A stretch of DNA of 13,076 bases from Elusimicrobiota bacterium (GTDB taxonomy: Bacteria; Elusimicrobiota; Elusimicrobia; UBA1565). Of this stretch, positions 1 through 8,651 are shown one piece after another. Below the pieces are notes generated by a model. The model did not search any database. It was not told the origin of the DNA and was given only the letters and a program-made list of their open reading frames with translations. The translations under genes were made by a program, and so were the position numbers. The DNA lies in NCBI GenBank assembly GCA_003450735.1, contig DMEZ01000050.1, positions 35,968 to 49,043 on the forward strand, given 5' to 3'. How positions within the stretch are numbered: the stretch's first letter is position 1; the number at the start of each line of letters is the position of its first letter.

Positions 1-1844
<1,844 letters not shown>

Positions 1845-1854
1845 GCGGGCTCCG

Positions 1855-2523
1855 CTACTCCTTGAACAAGCCGCTGAAGATCCACTTGTAGCACGCGAAC
1901 ACCAACGCCAGCAGCGCCCAGAGGATCTCTTTGCGGATCTCGCCTTCAGCCGTCCTGAACAGGTGCCGGGGCGAATAAGGCCTGTCCAGGACGCGGAAGG
2001 AAGCCTGGAAGGGGCCCTGCAGCGGGCCGTGCGGGGCGGCGATCCCGACGACGAAGGTCTTCTCGGCGCCGCGGACGGCATGGAGCGCGTAGAACAGTTC
2101 CTCCCCTCCCTTCGTCCCCGTTCCCTCGACCCGCAAGGAAGGGAGCCCGTCGAGCTCGCTCTTCGTGATGCCGCCGACGAGAGACTTGTCGATGGCCCCC
2201 GGCAGAACGGCGTTGATGAAGGGGAGGAACTCGACCGGGTCAGGCTCGGGCAGGTCCCGGCCGGTCAGGGCCACTCCAGCCGCGCCCGGGGTCCCGTCTT
2301 CGGGGCTCATCCGGGCCAGCAAGAGGAACTCCCCCTGGGACGGCGGCAGGATCTCGAGCTTCCAGCCGGCCGGCGGGAGCACGGCATAGCCCTCCGGCCC
2401 CCTGTACGCGCCCGGAAGGATGGGCCCGCCCTTCGGCGGGGGCAGCACGAGCCACAAAAAGGCGGTGACCGCCACGGCGGCGGAGAAGAGGAGCAGCGTC
2501 CGCTTCAGGCGGGTCTCGGGCAC
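1855..2523 (-). CDS. Membrane-anchored protein of unknown function, possible PsbP/MOG1-like domain
   Basis: A 222-residue protein with a GTG start at 2523. I chose this start because a basic N-terminus (ETRLKR) then leads directly into a hydrophobic segment at residues 9-28. The open frame runs further upstream but becomes low-complexity sequence antisense to the neighbouring gene. A second hydrophobic stretch lies near the C-terminus (about 199-218, LWALLALVFACYKWIF), so the soluble middle (30-198) would be extracytoplasmic with both ends in or near the membrane. The YAVLPPAGWKLE segment (46-57) recalls the opening strand pair of PsbP/MOG1-fold domains, but this is only a resemblance. It is convergent with zwf and divergent from the lipoprotein operon at 2590. 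No Shine-Dalgarno is seen before the GTG. Function unknown. Confidence 0.72.
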   Translation of the reverse strand: MPETRLKRTLLLFSAAVAVTAFLWLVLPPPKGGPILPGAYRGPEGYAVLPPAGWKLEILPPSQGEFLLLARMSPEDGTPGAAGVALTGRDLPEPDPVEFLPFINAVLPGAIDKSLVGGITKSELDGLPSLRVEGTGTKGGEELFYALHAVRGAEKTFVVGIAAPHGPLQGPFQASFRVLDRPYSPRHLFRTAEGEIRKEILWALLALVFACYKWIFSGLFKE

Positions 2524-2538
2524 GTTCGTAGCATAGCA
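2523..2538 (-). promoter_or_regulatory. Extended -10 promoter candidate, possibly leaderless
   Basis: Read on the minus strand, TGCTATGCT occupies 2538-2530: an extended -10 (TG, one base, then TATGCT, 4 of 6 consensus). Its last base lies 7 nt before the G of the GTG start at 2523, so the predicted +1 falls on the start codon. No good -35 is visible. Combined with the absent Shine-Dalgarno, this suggests leaderless transcription of the 1855-2523 gene. Inference only. Confidence 0.35.
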
Positions 2539-2552
2539 AACACTCCGTCCAC

Positions 2553-2582
2553 TTGACCTCGCGGGCGCCTTCCTCGTAGACT
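2553..2582 (+). promoter_or_regulatory. Sigma-70-type promoter candidate for the lipoprotein/pilin operon, possibly leaderless
   Basis: TTGACC (2553-2558, 5 of 6 consensus), an 18-bp spacer, then TAGACT (2577-2582, 4 of 6). The predicted start site is 2589-2590, coinciding with the ATG at 2590. The bases before that ATG (CTCCCCCTG) contain no Shine-Dalgarno, so a leaderless mRNA is plausible. It faces away from the minus-strand element at 2530-2538. Confidence 0.4.
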
Positions 2583-2589
2583 CCCCCTG

Positions 2590-3204
2590 ATGCTCCGGTT
2601 CGGCGCCATCCTCTCCCTCCTGCTGCTCTTCTCTTCCTGCAAGAAGGCTCCTGAGTCCAAGGTCTCCGGTCTGCAGGAGATGGCCGCGCGCGTGCGCTAC
2701 GACAAGTCCTGCGCGAAGAAGGTCTACATGGAGTACGCCCGCTCCTACCCCCTGCCGGCGCTGTCGGGGGGCCAACGCATCTATCGCCTCTTCTTCTACC
2801 CGCTCGACCGGCGCCTGGTCAAAGGCCAGAACGCCATCTCGGTGCTGGCGCCCGTCGCGGCCGCCCGGTTCAACCTGGAGACCGGCGAGGGCGGCTGCGA
2901 GAGCCTCTCGACGCCCATCCAGGCCGACCCGGGCGTCACCCTGGGCCCGCGCCTGCAGCCCGAGATCGAGCGCATGGGCATGCGCCAGCTCGACCTGATG
3001 CAGGCGGAGCTTTACACCTCGCTCGAGAACGTCTCCTCGGCCTACTTCGACCGGCGCAGCGACCCCTCGGCCCAGGAGGTCGCCTCGGATTTCTTCGACC
3101 GCTTCCTGGCCATGTCCGAGCCCGGGTTCAAGCCCTATTACTACTACCTGAGCCCGGACTTCTGGGAATGGATGGAGAAGACGACAGGCCGGAAGCTCTT
3201 CTGA
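2590..3204 (+). CDS. Small putative lipoprotein, unknown function
   Basis: A 204-residue protein with an N-terminal signal of lipoprotein type: a short basic start (MLRF), a hydrophobic run (residues 5-14), then FSSC with Cys17 as the likely lipidated residue, followed by KK. The mature part has no motif I recognise. It has two further cysteines (in DKSCAKK and GGCES) that could pair outside the cytoplasm, and an aromatic cluster near the end (PYYYYLSPDFWEWM). It is first in a run of four overlapping genes: its TGA stop shares a base with the ATG of the pilin-like gene (TGATG, 3202-3206). Position suggests a job with the pilin-like protein at the cell surface, but nothing in the sequence proves it. 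Coding status is well supported by the signal sequence and operon overlap. Confidence 0.8.
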   Translation: MLRFGAILSLLLLFSSCKKAPESKVSGLQEMAARVRYDKSCAKKVYMEYARSYPLPALSGGQRIYRLFFYPLDRRLVKGQNAISVLAPVAAARFNLETGEGGCESLSTPIQADPGVTLGPRLQPEIERMGMRQLDLMQAELYTSLENVSSAYFDRRSDPSAQEVASDFFDRFLAMSEPGFKPYYYYLSPDFWEWMEKTTGRKLF

Positions 3205-3647
3205 TGCTGAAAACACTGCGCGACCGCAGAGGCTTCGGCGGCCAGCCGGACCTCCTGATCATCGTCGCCATCATCGGCATCATCGCCGCCATCGCCATCC
3301 CGAAGTTCGCCGAGCTCATCCGCAAAGCCAACGAAGGGGCCTGCAAGGGGAACCTGGGCGCCATGCGCTCGGCTCTGAGCATCTTCTACGGCGATACCCT
3401 GGGCCGCTACCCTTACCATCCTTCCGCCCTCCTCTTTGGGAAGCGCTACTTGAACGCCATCCCGAAAGCGAAGACGCCGAACTACCACCCCGACTCCGAC
3501 AATGTCCGCATCGGAGCCTCTTCCGCCGACACCGATGACTCGGGCGGCTGGCTCTACGTGGGCGACCCGTCCTCCAAGGAGCGGGGCGCCTTCCTGGTCA
3601 ACTGCACCCACACCGACACGAAGGGGAGCGCGTGGACATCCTACTGA
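3204..3647 (+). CDS. Type IV pilin-like protein (pseudopilin) with a non-canonical N-terminus
   Basis: A 147-residue protein. I chose the ATG at 3204, which overlaps the upstream stop, because it gives a short charged leader (LKTLRDRRG) before the cleavage-site-like G10-F11; an upstream in-frame ATG at 3168 only extends into the previous gene. A pilin-type hydrophobic helix follows (residues 17-32, ending IAAIAIP) and then PKFAELIRKA and NLGAMRSALSIFYGD, features of Elusimicrobiota-type pilins and of pseudopilin globular domains. The usual TLIEL after the Phe is replaced by GGQPDLL: no Glu at mature position 5, a Pro there instead, an Asp at position 6, and one extra residue before the helix. 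It may still be processed by a prepilin peptidase, but assembly could differ. No assembly ATPase or platform gene is nearby. Confidence 0.85.
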   Translation: MLKTLRDRRGFGGQPDLLIIVAIIGIIAAIAIPKFAELIRKANEGACKGNLGAMRSALSIFYGDTLGRYPYHPSALLFGKRYLNAIPKAKTPNYHPDSDNVRIGASSADTDDSGGWLYVGDPSSKERGAFLVNCTHTDTKGSAWTSY

Positions 3648-4450
3648 CCCTCGCCGCAGTGTTCGCCCTTTTCTCGGCCGGCTGTACGCGCCAGGAGCCT
3701 GCTTCAGCCTCCGTGGGCGAGCTCTTCGCGGAGCTCGATTCCGGGCATCTCCTCGCCCGGCGACGGGCCCTTGCCGCCCTCGCCCTCTCCGCGCCCACGA
3801 CCGGCGCCGAGATGGAGCGGCTCCTGGCGGCGGCCCGGCAGGATGAGCGGCGGCGCCTGAAGAAGGCCGCCCTCGCGGCCCTTGAGAACGCCGCGGGCAA
3901 CTCCCCGAGCCTTGAGCCCTACTGCGGCCGGATGCTCCAGGACGGTCTTGCGCAGGTGCGCCTGGCTGGGCTCGAGCTCTGCCGGCGCCTGGGCATCCCG
4001 GACACCGACCCGCGCATCTCGGCTTTCCTCGAGCTCGAACCCCATCATGCGCGCGCCGCCGCCGCTGACCTCGGCCATCTGCGAGGCTGGGCCGACCGGG
4101 TCGAAGGCGCGGCCGCGGGCGTGGACGCAGGCGGCCTCGCCCGCGCCGCCGCTCTCGCCGAGAAAGCCGACGCGGAGGGACTCCTCCGGCTCCTCGACGA
4201 CCGGGTATTCACCGCCGGGGGCCTGATGGCGGGCCGCGAAGCGGCCCGTGCGGGGAAGAAGATCCTCCCGCGAGCCGAGAAACTGCTCAAGGGGAAGGAC
4301 CCTCTCGCTCGTGAAACCGCCCTGGGCATCCTCCTCTATATGCGCGACCGGGAGGCCGCGGGAGACCTTCGGCGCATAGCGAAGGGCCCGGACAAGGAAG
4401 CCGCCTCCTGCGCCGAGGACGCACTAGCCGCCATGGCCAAGGGGGAGTGA
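3632..4450 (+). CDS. Alanine-rich helical (HEAT-like) putative lipoprotein
   Basis: A 272-residue protein with a GTG start at 3632, inside the 3' end of the pilin-like gene (16-base overlap). AGGGGAG at 3622-3628 is a good Shine-Dalgarno three bases before the GTG and supports this start. The N-terminus has a hydrophobic run and FSAGC with Cys18 as probable lipidation site. The rest is built from Ala/Leu/Arg-rich helix pairs, for example around residues 40-56, 60-88 and 205-268 (ETALGILLYMRDREA then ASCAEDALAAMA). This pattern resembles HEAT or armadillo repeats, which usually serve as protein-binding scaffolds. No catalytic motif is seen. The gene runs straight into the membrane protein at 4450 (TGATG overlap). 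Lipoprotein and repeat calls are from composition and pattern, not from a profile search. Confidence 0.75.
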   Translation: MDILLTLAAVFALFSAGCTRQEPASASVGELFAELDSGHLLARRRALAALALSAPTTGAEMERLLAAARQDERRRLKKAALAALENAAGNSPSLEPYCGRMLQDGLAQVRLAGLELCRRLGIPDTDPRISAFLELEPHHARAAAADLGHLRGWADRVEGAAAGVDAGGLARAAALAEKADAEGLLRLLDDRVFTAGGLMAGREAARAGKKILPRAEKLLKGKDPLARETALGILLYMRDREAAGDLRRIAKGPDKEAASCAEDALAAMAKGE

Positions 4451-6012
4451 TGGCCGACACCCGCGCGGAAGACCTCCTATTCAAACTCTCTTGGGCCGAC
4501 GCCGTCCATCTGGGCCTGCTCCTCCTCCTCGCCGCCGCGGCCGTCGGCTTCTGTCCCAACCTCGAAGACCTCTCCACCCAGGGTTTCGTCCTGCTGGCGG
4601 CTTACTCGGCGGCCGGCGCCCTCTTCCTGCTGGGCGGCGGGGCGTGGACCTTCGACGCGCCGAACAAGGAAGAGGCCGAGCTGCGCTACCTGGGCGCCAC
4701 CACCCTGGCCTACGTCATGCTCTGCCTCCTCTTCCTCCTTTATCTTCTGCAGGGCTCCGACGTCGGAGGCAAGCCTCATTTCCTGCTACGCCTGGCCGCC
4801 CTTGGCGCGGCCTTCCTGGGCATGACCCACTGGCCCCGGGAGCAGATCCAGCGCTGGGAGAAGAACCGGGCTCCCACCCAGGCCGCCGCGGACTACGTCG
4901 TCCAGGGAGAAGCCTCCTCCGAGCGCCCTGCGGAGTCCCGCCCAGCGGTGAGCGCTGTACTGCCGCCCGGCGTGGAAGCTTTGCTCGTCTCCTCGGGCAC
5001 CTTCAAGATGGACCGCGCCCGCATGCTCGAGATGCTCAGCCGCTACCAGTTCGCCGACCCCAAGGGCTTCCTCCTGCCCTGGCTGCGCCTGGCCGTAGCT
5101 TCCGGCGCCGCCAGGATCGAGCTATTGACGAAGGGAGACGGCATCGAGATGCGATTCGACGGAAAGCCGCTCGACGCCGCCCTGCTCCGCGACCCCTACG
5201 CCTGCTTCATGGAGGAAGGCGGAAAAGAGAGCGCCCGCCACCGCCACTTCGGCTACGGCCTGCTCACCCTCTACCGGCTCGAGCCGCGCTCGGTGAGCGT
5301 CGTCTCGGGCGAGGCCCGATTGCGCGTAGCGCTCCCCGGGGTGGCCGTCAAGGACGAGGAGCCCTCCATCCCCGGCACCCTGATCCGGGTGCGCTGGGAC
5401 TCGATGGCCTCGCGCCTGCTCGTCGGCGAATGCCTGACCAAGGCGCGGGATGCGTTCGGGCTGTGCGACGTGCGCCTGTTCATCGACGGGCAGGAAGCCC
5501 CTCCGCCCTGGGCGGCGTACCAGGCGGAAGCGAAGGCTTTCAAGGAAGGGAGCACTTGGGGCGTGGTCCTTCCCGCCCTGGACACCGAGTACCGGAACTG
5601 GGTCCACTTCTACGTTCAGGGCGTTTTCGTCGAGAAGACCACCCCGAAGAAGGACTCGGGGCACTTCATGGCCTTCGTCACGGACCCCGGCCTGACGCTG
5701 AGCCTCTCCCAGAGCGGAATCCTCCAAGACGACGCGTTCAAGCGCGCCATGGCCTGCGCCGAGAAGTATAAGAAGATCGGGGGACGCTCCACGCTTGCTG
5801 AGCGCTTCGCCTACACCCAGTCCGGGCTCTTCGCGGCCCTGGGCGCGGCAGGGGCGGCCTTCGGCGCCTTCGTGCTGGCGGTGGAGAAGCGGCCCGACCT
5901 GGCTTTCGCGGCGGGGACGGCCTACGCGGGGGTCACGCTGGCGATGCTGGGCTTCTGCGCGCGCTGGTTCCACAAGCGCCTGAGCGGCCTGCGCAACCCG
6001 TTCCGGAAGTAG
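4450..6012 (+). CDS. Multi-pass membrane protein with a degenerate HSP90/GHKL-like domain
   Basis: A 520-residue protein. The ATG at 4450 overlaps the upstream stop; a GTG at 4447 is equally in frame. Four probable TM helices lie near the N-terminus (about 18-35, 45-63, 83-101, 110-125) and two near the C-terminus (about 457-477, 484-503). Residues 182-300 between them read like the ATP-binding fold of GHKL/HSP90 proteins: a DRARMLEMLSRYQFADP start, a helix (LLPWLRLAVASGA), IELLTKGDGIEMRFDGKPL, then FGYGL (267-271). However, the helix lacks the catalytic Glu/Asn and DGKPL replaces DxGxG, so ATP hydrolysis is doubtful. Residues 303-440 resemble a following HSP90-like middle domain (GTLIRVRW, GVFVEKTTP, LSLSQSGILQDDAF). 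I recall similar uncharacterised proteins in other bacteria but can name no function. It is last in the four-gene run. Confidence 0.78.
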   Translation: MADTRAEDLLFKLSWADAVHLGLLLLLAAAAVGFCPNLEDLSTQGFVLLAAYSAAGALFLLGGGAWTFDAPNKEEAELRYLGATTLAYVMLCLLFLLYLLQGSDVGGKPHFLLRLAALGAAFLGMTHWPREQIQRWEKNRAPTQAAADYVVQGEASSERPAESRPAVSAVLPPGVEALLVSSGTFKMDRARMLEMLSRYQFADPKGFLLPWLRLAVASGAARIELLTKGDGIEMRFDGKPLDAALLRDPYACFMEEGGKESARHRHFGYGLLTLYRLEPRSVSVVSGEARLRVALPGVAVKDEEPSIPGTLIRVRWDSMASRLLVGECLTKARDAFGLCDVRLFIDGQEAPPPWAAYQAEAKAFKEGSTWGVVLPALDTEYRNWVHFYVQGVFVEKTTPKKDSGHFMAFVTDPGLTLSLSQSGILQDDAFKRAMACAEKYKKIGGRSTLAERFAYTQSGLFAALGAAGAAFGAFVLAVEKRPDLAFAAGTAYAGVTLAMLGFCARWFHKRLSGLRNPFRK

Positions 6013-6015
6013 AGC

Positions 6016-6849
6016 TCACTCCACCCGGAAGGAATAGCTCCAGCCCAGGCCGCCCCGCGTGCCGTGGGTCAGGAGGTAGCCGATCCGCCTTGCGCCCCGG
6101 TGCGCGTACACCCGGAACTCATGGCACCCCTTCTCGAGCGTCAGGGTCGCGCTCGACTCCCTCGTGGAGGACATCTCTCCGCGGTCGACGGCGTAGCGGT
6201 AGTCGACGCCGGGGCCCACCGGCTCCCATGAGAAGGTCACGGGACTCTTGAAGGCCGGCTTCTTCTCGCAGGGCTCGTCCCAGCCCCCCATCCCCCGGCC
6301 GTTGTCCTGCGGCGCCGTGAGGTGGAGGACCCTCATGAGGTCGATGTCCGTCCCCCGGTCCGGCCGGGGAGGCACGTCGAAGGTGTGCCAGGTCTGGTAG
6401 TCCCCGGGATAGCCGATGGGGTTGTCCTGGTTCGAGTTCACCGAGACCTGGACGCCGTAGCGGCCCGGAGCCAGGTTCCAGAACACGTACCCTTCGCCGC
6501 GCATGCAGGACCGGACCTCCTCTGCGGCTCGGCCGGTGCCTTCGTTGCGGAACCAGAACCCGGGCTTTGCCGGCGTCAACTCGCCGATGGGACGGCCCTC
6601 GAAGAGCAGCCGCCCCGAGAACAGCATGGGCTCCGCGTTGTCGGCAGGGCAGGGCTCTGATTCGACGGGACGGGGTCGGGACTCCCGGACGGGCTCCTTC
6701 GGAGGTTTCGGCCGGGGCGCCTCCTTCCGAAAGCCTCGGTACAGCATGAATCCCAGGATGACCAGAGCGGCGATGGCGAGGAGGGACGGCTTCCAGCGCT
6801 CGGGCTTGACGGCCTTGCCGGCGTTCTTGAGCTGGTCCTGGTAGTCCAC
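6016..6849 (-). CDS. Single-TM envelope protein with proline linker and beta-sandwich-like domains
   Basis: A 277-residue protein with a GTG start at 6849, three bases after the stop of the peptidase gene, so probably translationally coupled. A short cytoplasmic tail (1-20) leads to one TM helix (about 21-37), a charged Pro/Arg-rich linker (42-65), and an extracytoplasmic part. Residues 74-175 look like a carboxypeptidase-regulatory-like sandwich (FSGRLLFEGRPIGE, then FWNLAPGRYGVQVSV, the usual 'grown by lifestyle' layout). Residues 200-277 look like a fibronectin III-type domain (SPVTFSWEPV, YRYAVDRG, CHEFRVYAHRG). Such modules bind proteins or sugars rather than catalyse. It is the last gene of a three-gene minus-strand operon, ends 3 bases from the convergent gene at 6012, and has no obvious terminator. 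Domain calls are by pattern only. Confidence 0.75.
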   Translation of the reverse strand: MDYQDQLKNAGKAVKPERWKPSLLAIAALVILGFMLYRGFRKEAPRPKPPKEPVRESRPRPVESEPCPADNAEPMLFSGRLLFEGRPIGELTPAKPGFWFRNEGTGRAAEEVRSCMRGEGYVFWNLAPGRYGVQVSVNSNQDNPIGYPGDYQTWHTFDVPPRPDRGTDIDLMRVLHLTAPQDNGRGMGGWDEPCEKKPAFKSPVTFSWEPVGPGVDYRYAVDRGEMSSTRESSATLTLEKGCHEFRVYAHRGARRIGYLLTHGTRGGLGWSYSFRVE

Positions 6850-6852
6850 AGG

Positions 6853-7767
6853 CTAGCGCAGGAGCGGCGCCCTGGCGCCCTCGTCGACCTGGACGCCCTC
6901 TTCCCGCACCTTCTTCTCCTTCGGCATCTTGAAGATGAACTCTCCCTCCGGCTCTCCACTCTGTCCTGCCGGGGCCTTCTGGACGTTCTTGGGAGCCGGG
7001 GCGCTGGCCCGCCAGGCCGTCCAGGCTTTCTCGAGGGCTTCCGGGGTGTTGAGGCCGTAGATCTGGCGCAAAGCCTCGACCTGGTCCTGCCCGTCGCGCA
7101 GGGCCTTGCAGAAGCGCACGAAGTACTGCGGGGAGCGGGGCTGGCCTTCCTTGAGGAACAGCACGATGGAGCCGACCAGCGCGTACCACTCGCCGACCGA
7201 GGCCTGCGACTGCTGGTAATCCGGCAGGGAGTTCATCAGCTGGGCCATCGGCGGATGGGGCCCGAAGGGCCGCAGGCGCAGGACGGCGGCCCCGCCCGGC
7301 GCGCTGTTGTCCACCTGGGCGATGGTAGCGAGCCCCTCGTCCACCCAGCGCGGAGAGCGGTGCTTGCCCTCCCCCATGAAGGAGTTGAAGAGGAGGTGGG
7401 AGAGCTCGTGGGCCACGACGTCGAGCTTCACGTCCTGGCTGATGACCAGCCGCCTGGGCTCCGAGGCCTTCCTGGGATAGACGGCGAGGCCGTAGGTGGT
7501 CGCCGGGGGCTTGTAGCGGCTGCGCAGGTAGCTCTCGCGCGAGGCGTGGAGATAGATATGGATCTTCTCCGTGTCCATCCAGGGGCTCAGGTCGCGCAGG
7601 CGCTTGGCGAGGGCCCGGTGCACGGCGTCGAGCCCGGCGGCGTAGCCCTTGGGGAGGACGCTCTTCTCGTGGTGCAGGACGAAGCGGACCGTGATGGTGG
7701 TCGGCCAGCGCTCTTCGTCGGCGGCCGCGCTCACGGACAGGAGGAAGGCGCAGAGCAGCGCAAGCAT
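6853..7767 (-). CDS. Secreted zinc metallopeptidase, gluzincin type (peptidase MA-like)
   Basis: A 304-residue protein with a short signal peptide (hydrophobic residues 2-15, cleavage likely after the AAA near 14-16). The zinc site is plain: HELSH at 120-124 and the third ligand Glu144 in WVDEGLA, twenty residues later, the layout of gluzincins of the peptidase MA-like group. Around it, LVISQDVKLDVVAHELSH and the RSPRWVDEGLA block fit secreted or envelope proteases of that group, whose substrates are mostly unknown. The C-terminal part (about 195-260) is helical (WYALVGSIVLFLKEG, YFVRFCKALRDG), also usual for the family. The last 40 residues are low-complexity and charged. It lies 17 bases after the lysozyme-like gene and 3 before the single-TM protein gene, so the three are read together. 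Family is confident; substrate unknown. Confidence 0.88.
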   Translation of the reverse strand: MLALLCAFLLSVSAAADEERWPTTITVRFVLHHEKSVLPKGYAAGLDAVHRALAKRLRDLSPWMDTEKIHIYLHASRESYLRSRYKPPATTYGLAVYPRKASEPRRLVISQDVKLDVVAHELSHLLFNSFMGEGKHRSPRWVDEGLATIAQVDNSAPGGAAVLRLRPFGPHPPMAQLMNSLPDYQQSQASVGEWYALVGSIVLFLKEGQPRSPQYFVRFCKALRDGQDQVEALRQIYGLNTPEALEKAWTAWRASAPAPKNVQKAPAGQSGEPEGEFIFKMPKEKKVREEGVQVDEGARAPLLR

Positions 7768-7784
7768 GCGGCGGGTATTCTAGC

Positions 7785-8594
7785 TTATGCGGCGGAGGAG
7801 GCGCGGTAGGTGGAGACACGCCTCGACCAGGCCAGCAGCCAGCTTGTCTCCTTCTTCGGCTCGGGAGCGTTGAGGACCCGGCGCACCAGCACGTCCCGGG
7901 CGGACGCGGAGAAGTCCTCGAGGCCCTGGGGGCCGCTCCCGTCCCCCCGCATGGCCTCGAGCACCTGGAGCAGGCCCCAGCCCGAGCCGCGGTAGCGCTC
8001 GGAAGGCGAGAGCCCCTCCCCCTTGAAGTTCACGTAGTCCATGAGCGCGTAGAGCCCCTCCGGACGCCGGGCCAGGGCCAGGAAGCGCCGGCGCACGAGG
8101 GCACGCCGCTCTTCCGGGAGAGCGCGGGTGATGCGCGGCAGGGCGTTCTCGAGCCGCTGGGCCATGAAGCGGGCCTGCAGATCCACGGTGCGGGCGAGCA
8201 GGCGCCGCAGCTCCCGCGTCCTCGGGGAGTCCTTCTCCTTGAGGAAGGCGGCGCGGTCCGGCCACGGACAAGGGGTGCGCGAGTCGAGCCAGGAGGGCAG
8301 GACGACCTTGCGCTCCTCCAGGAAGGCGATGAAGCGGGGGAAGCTCTCCTCGAAGGGGCCGCGCTGGCCGGCCGGATACCAGATGAAGTGCCCCACCCCC
8401 AGCGAGGCGAAGCGCTCGCCCCGGTTCCAGTGGGTCAAGCCCGAGAACTTCTTGCCGCTCTCGTTGAGCCAGATGCGGTCGGCGATGAGGCGGGCATCCC
8501 GGTCGCAGAGGGCCATGTCCCAGCCGGCCCCGTCCCGGGCGGGGCCCGGGAGGAGGAGGGTGAGGAGCAGGACGGCGCTCGGAAGAGCGGGCAT
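7785..8594 (-). CDS. Secreted protein with lysozyme-like N-terminal motif, function unproven
   Basis: A 269-residue protein with an N-terminal hydrophobic run (residues 7-15) that could be a signal peptide, though it lacks a basic n-region. I recognise the LTHWNRGERFASLGVGHFIWYP-type block (53-74) from conserved uncharacterised bacterial proteins. Its order, Glu45 in NESG and then SLGVGH (64-69), resembles the E...TxGxGH core of phage-type (GH24) lysozymes, so a peptidoglycan-cleaving or peptidoglycan-binding role is possible; this is my inference. Later landmarks are an Arg-rich helical centre (110-180) and YRGSGWGLLQVLEAM (201-215). It is first in a minus-strand operon with a metallopeptidase and a single-TM protein. 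The ATG has no Shine-Dalgarno; it directly follows the T-tract of a terminator-like hairpin, so the start or its control is unusual. Confidence 0.8.
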   Translation of the reverse strand: MPALPSAVLLLTLLLPGPARDGAGWDMALCDRDARLIADRIWLNESGKKFSGLTHWNRGERFASLGVGHFIWYPAGQRGPFEESFPRFIAFLEERKVVLPSWLDSRTPCPWPDRAAFLKEKDSPRTRELRRLLARTVDLQARFMAQRLENALPRITRALPEERRALVRRRFLALARRPEGLYALMDYVNFKGEGLSPSERYRGSGWGLLQVLEAMRGDGSGPQGLEDFSASARDVLVRRVLNAPEPKKETSWLLAWSRRVSTYRASSAA

Positions 8595-8595
8595 G

Positions 8596-8626
8596 AAAAA
8601 AACCGCCGAGAACAGGCTCTCGGCGG
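8596..8626 (-). terminator. Intrinsic terminator hairpin just upstream of the lysozyme-like gene (attenuator candidate)
   Basis: On the minus strand, CCGCCGAGA (8626-8618) pairs perfectly with TCTCGGCGG (8611-8603) around a 6-base loop, a 9-bp stem with seven G-C pairs. It is followed by seven Ts (8602-8596), one base, then the ATG at 8594. The form is that of a rho-independent terminator for leftward transcription. No gene lies to its right on this strand, so it can only stop the leader made from the promoter at 8652-8680. The plus strand has no T-tract after the stem. Confidence 0.72.
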
Positions 8627-8651
8627 GTCACCCCGTTCGCGCGGGCATCTA

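Noticed and set aside
2524..3216. Upstream extension of the 1855-2523 gene to a 453-residue frame
   Set aside because: The added part is antisense to the lipoprotein gene and is low-complexity; the GTG at 2523 gives a normal membrane-anchor start.
6001..6030. Inverted repeat TTCCGG...CCGGAA at the convergent junction
   Set aside because: Only 6 bp with an 18-base loop, inside coding ends and without a T-tract; not a convincing bidirectional terminator.
6119..7819. A 566-residue open frame in another frame over the peptidase and single-TM genes
   Set aside because: Arg/Pro/Gly-rich translation crossing two well-supported genes; an out-of-frame shadow.
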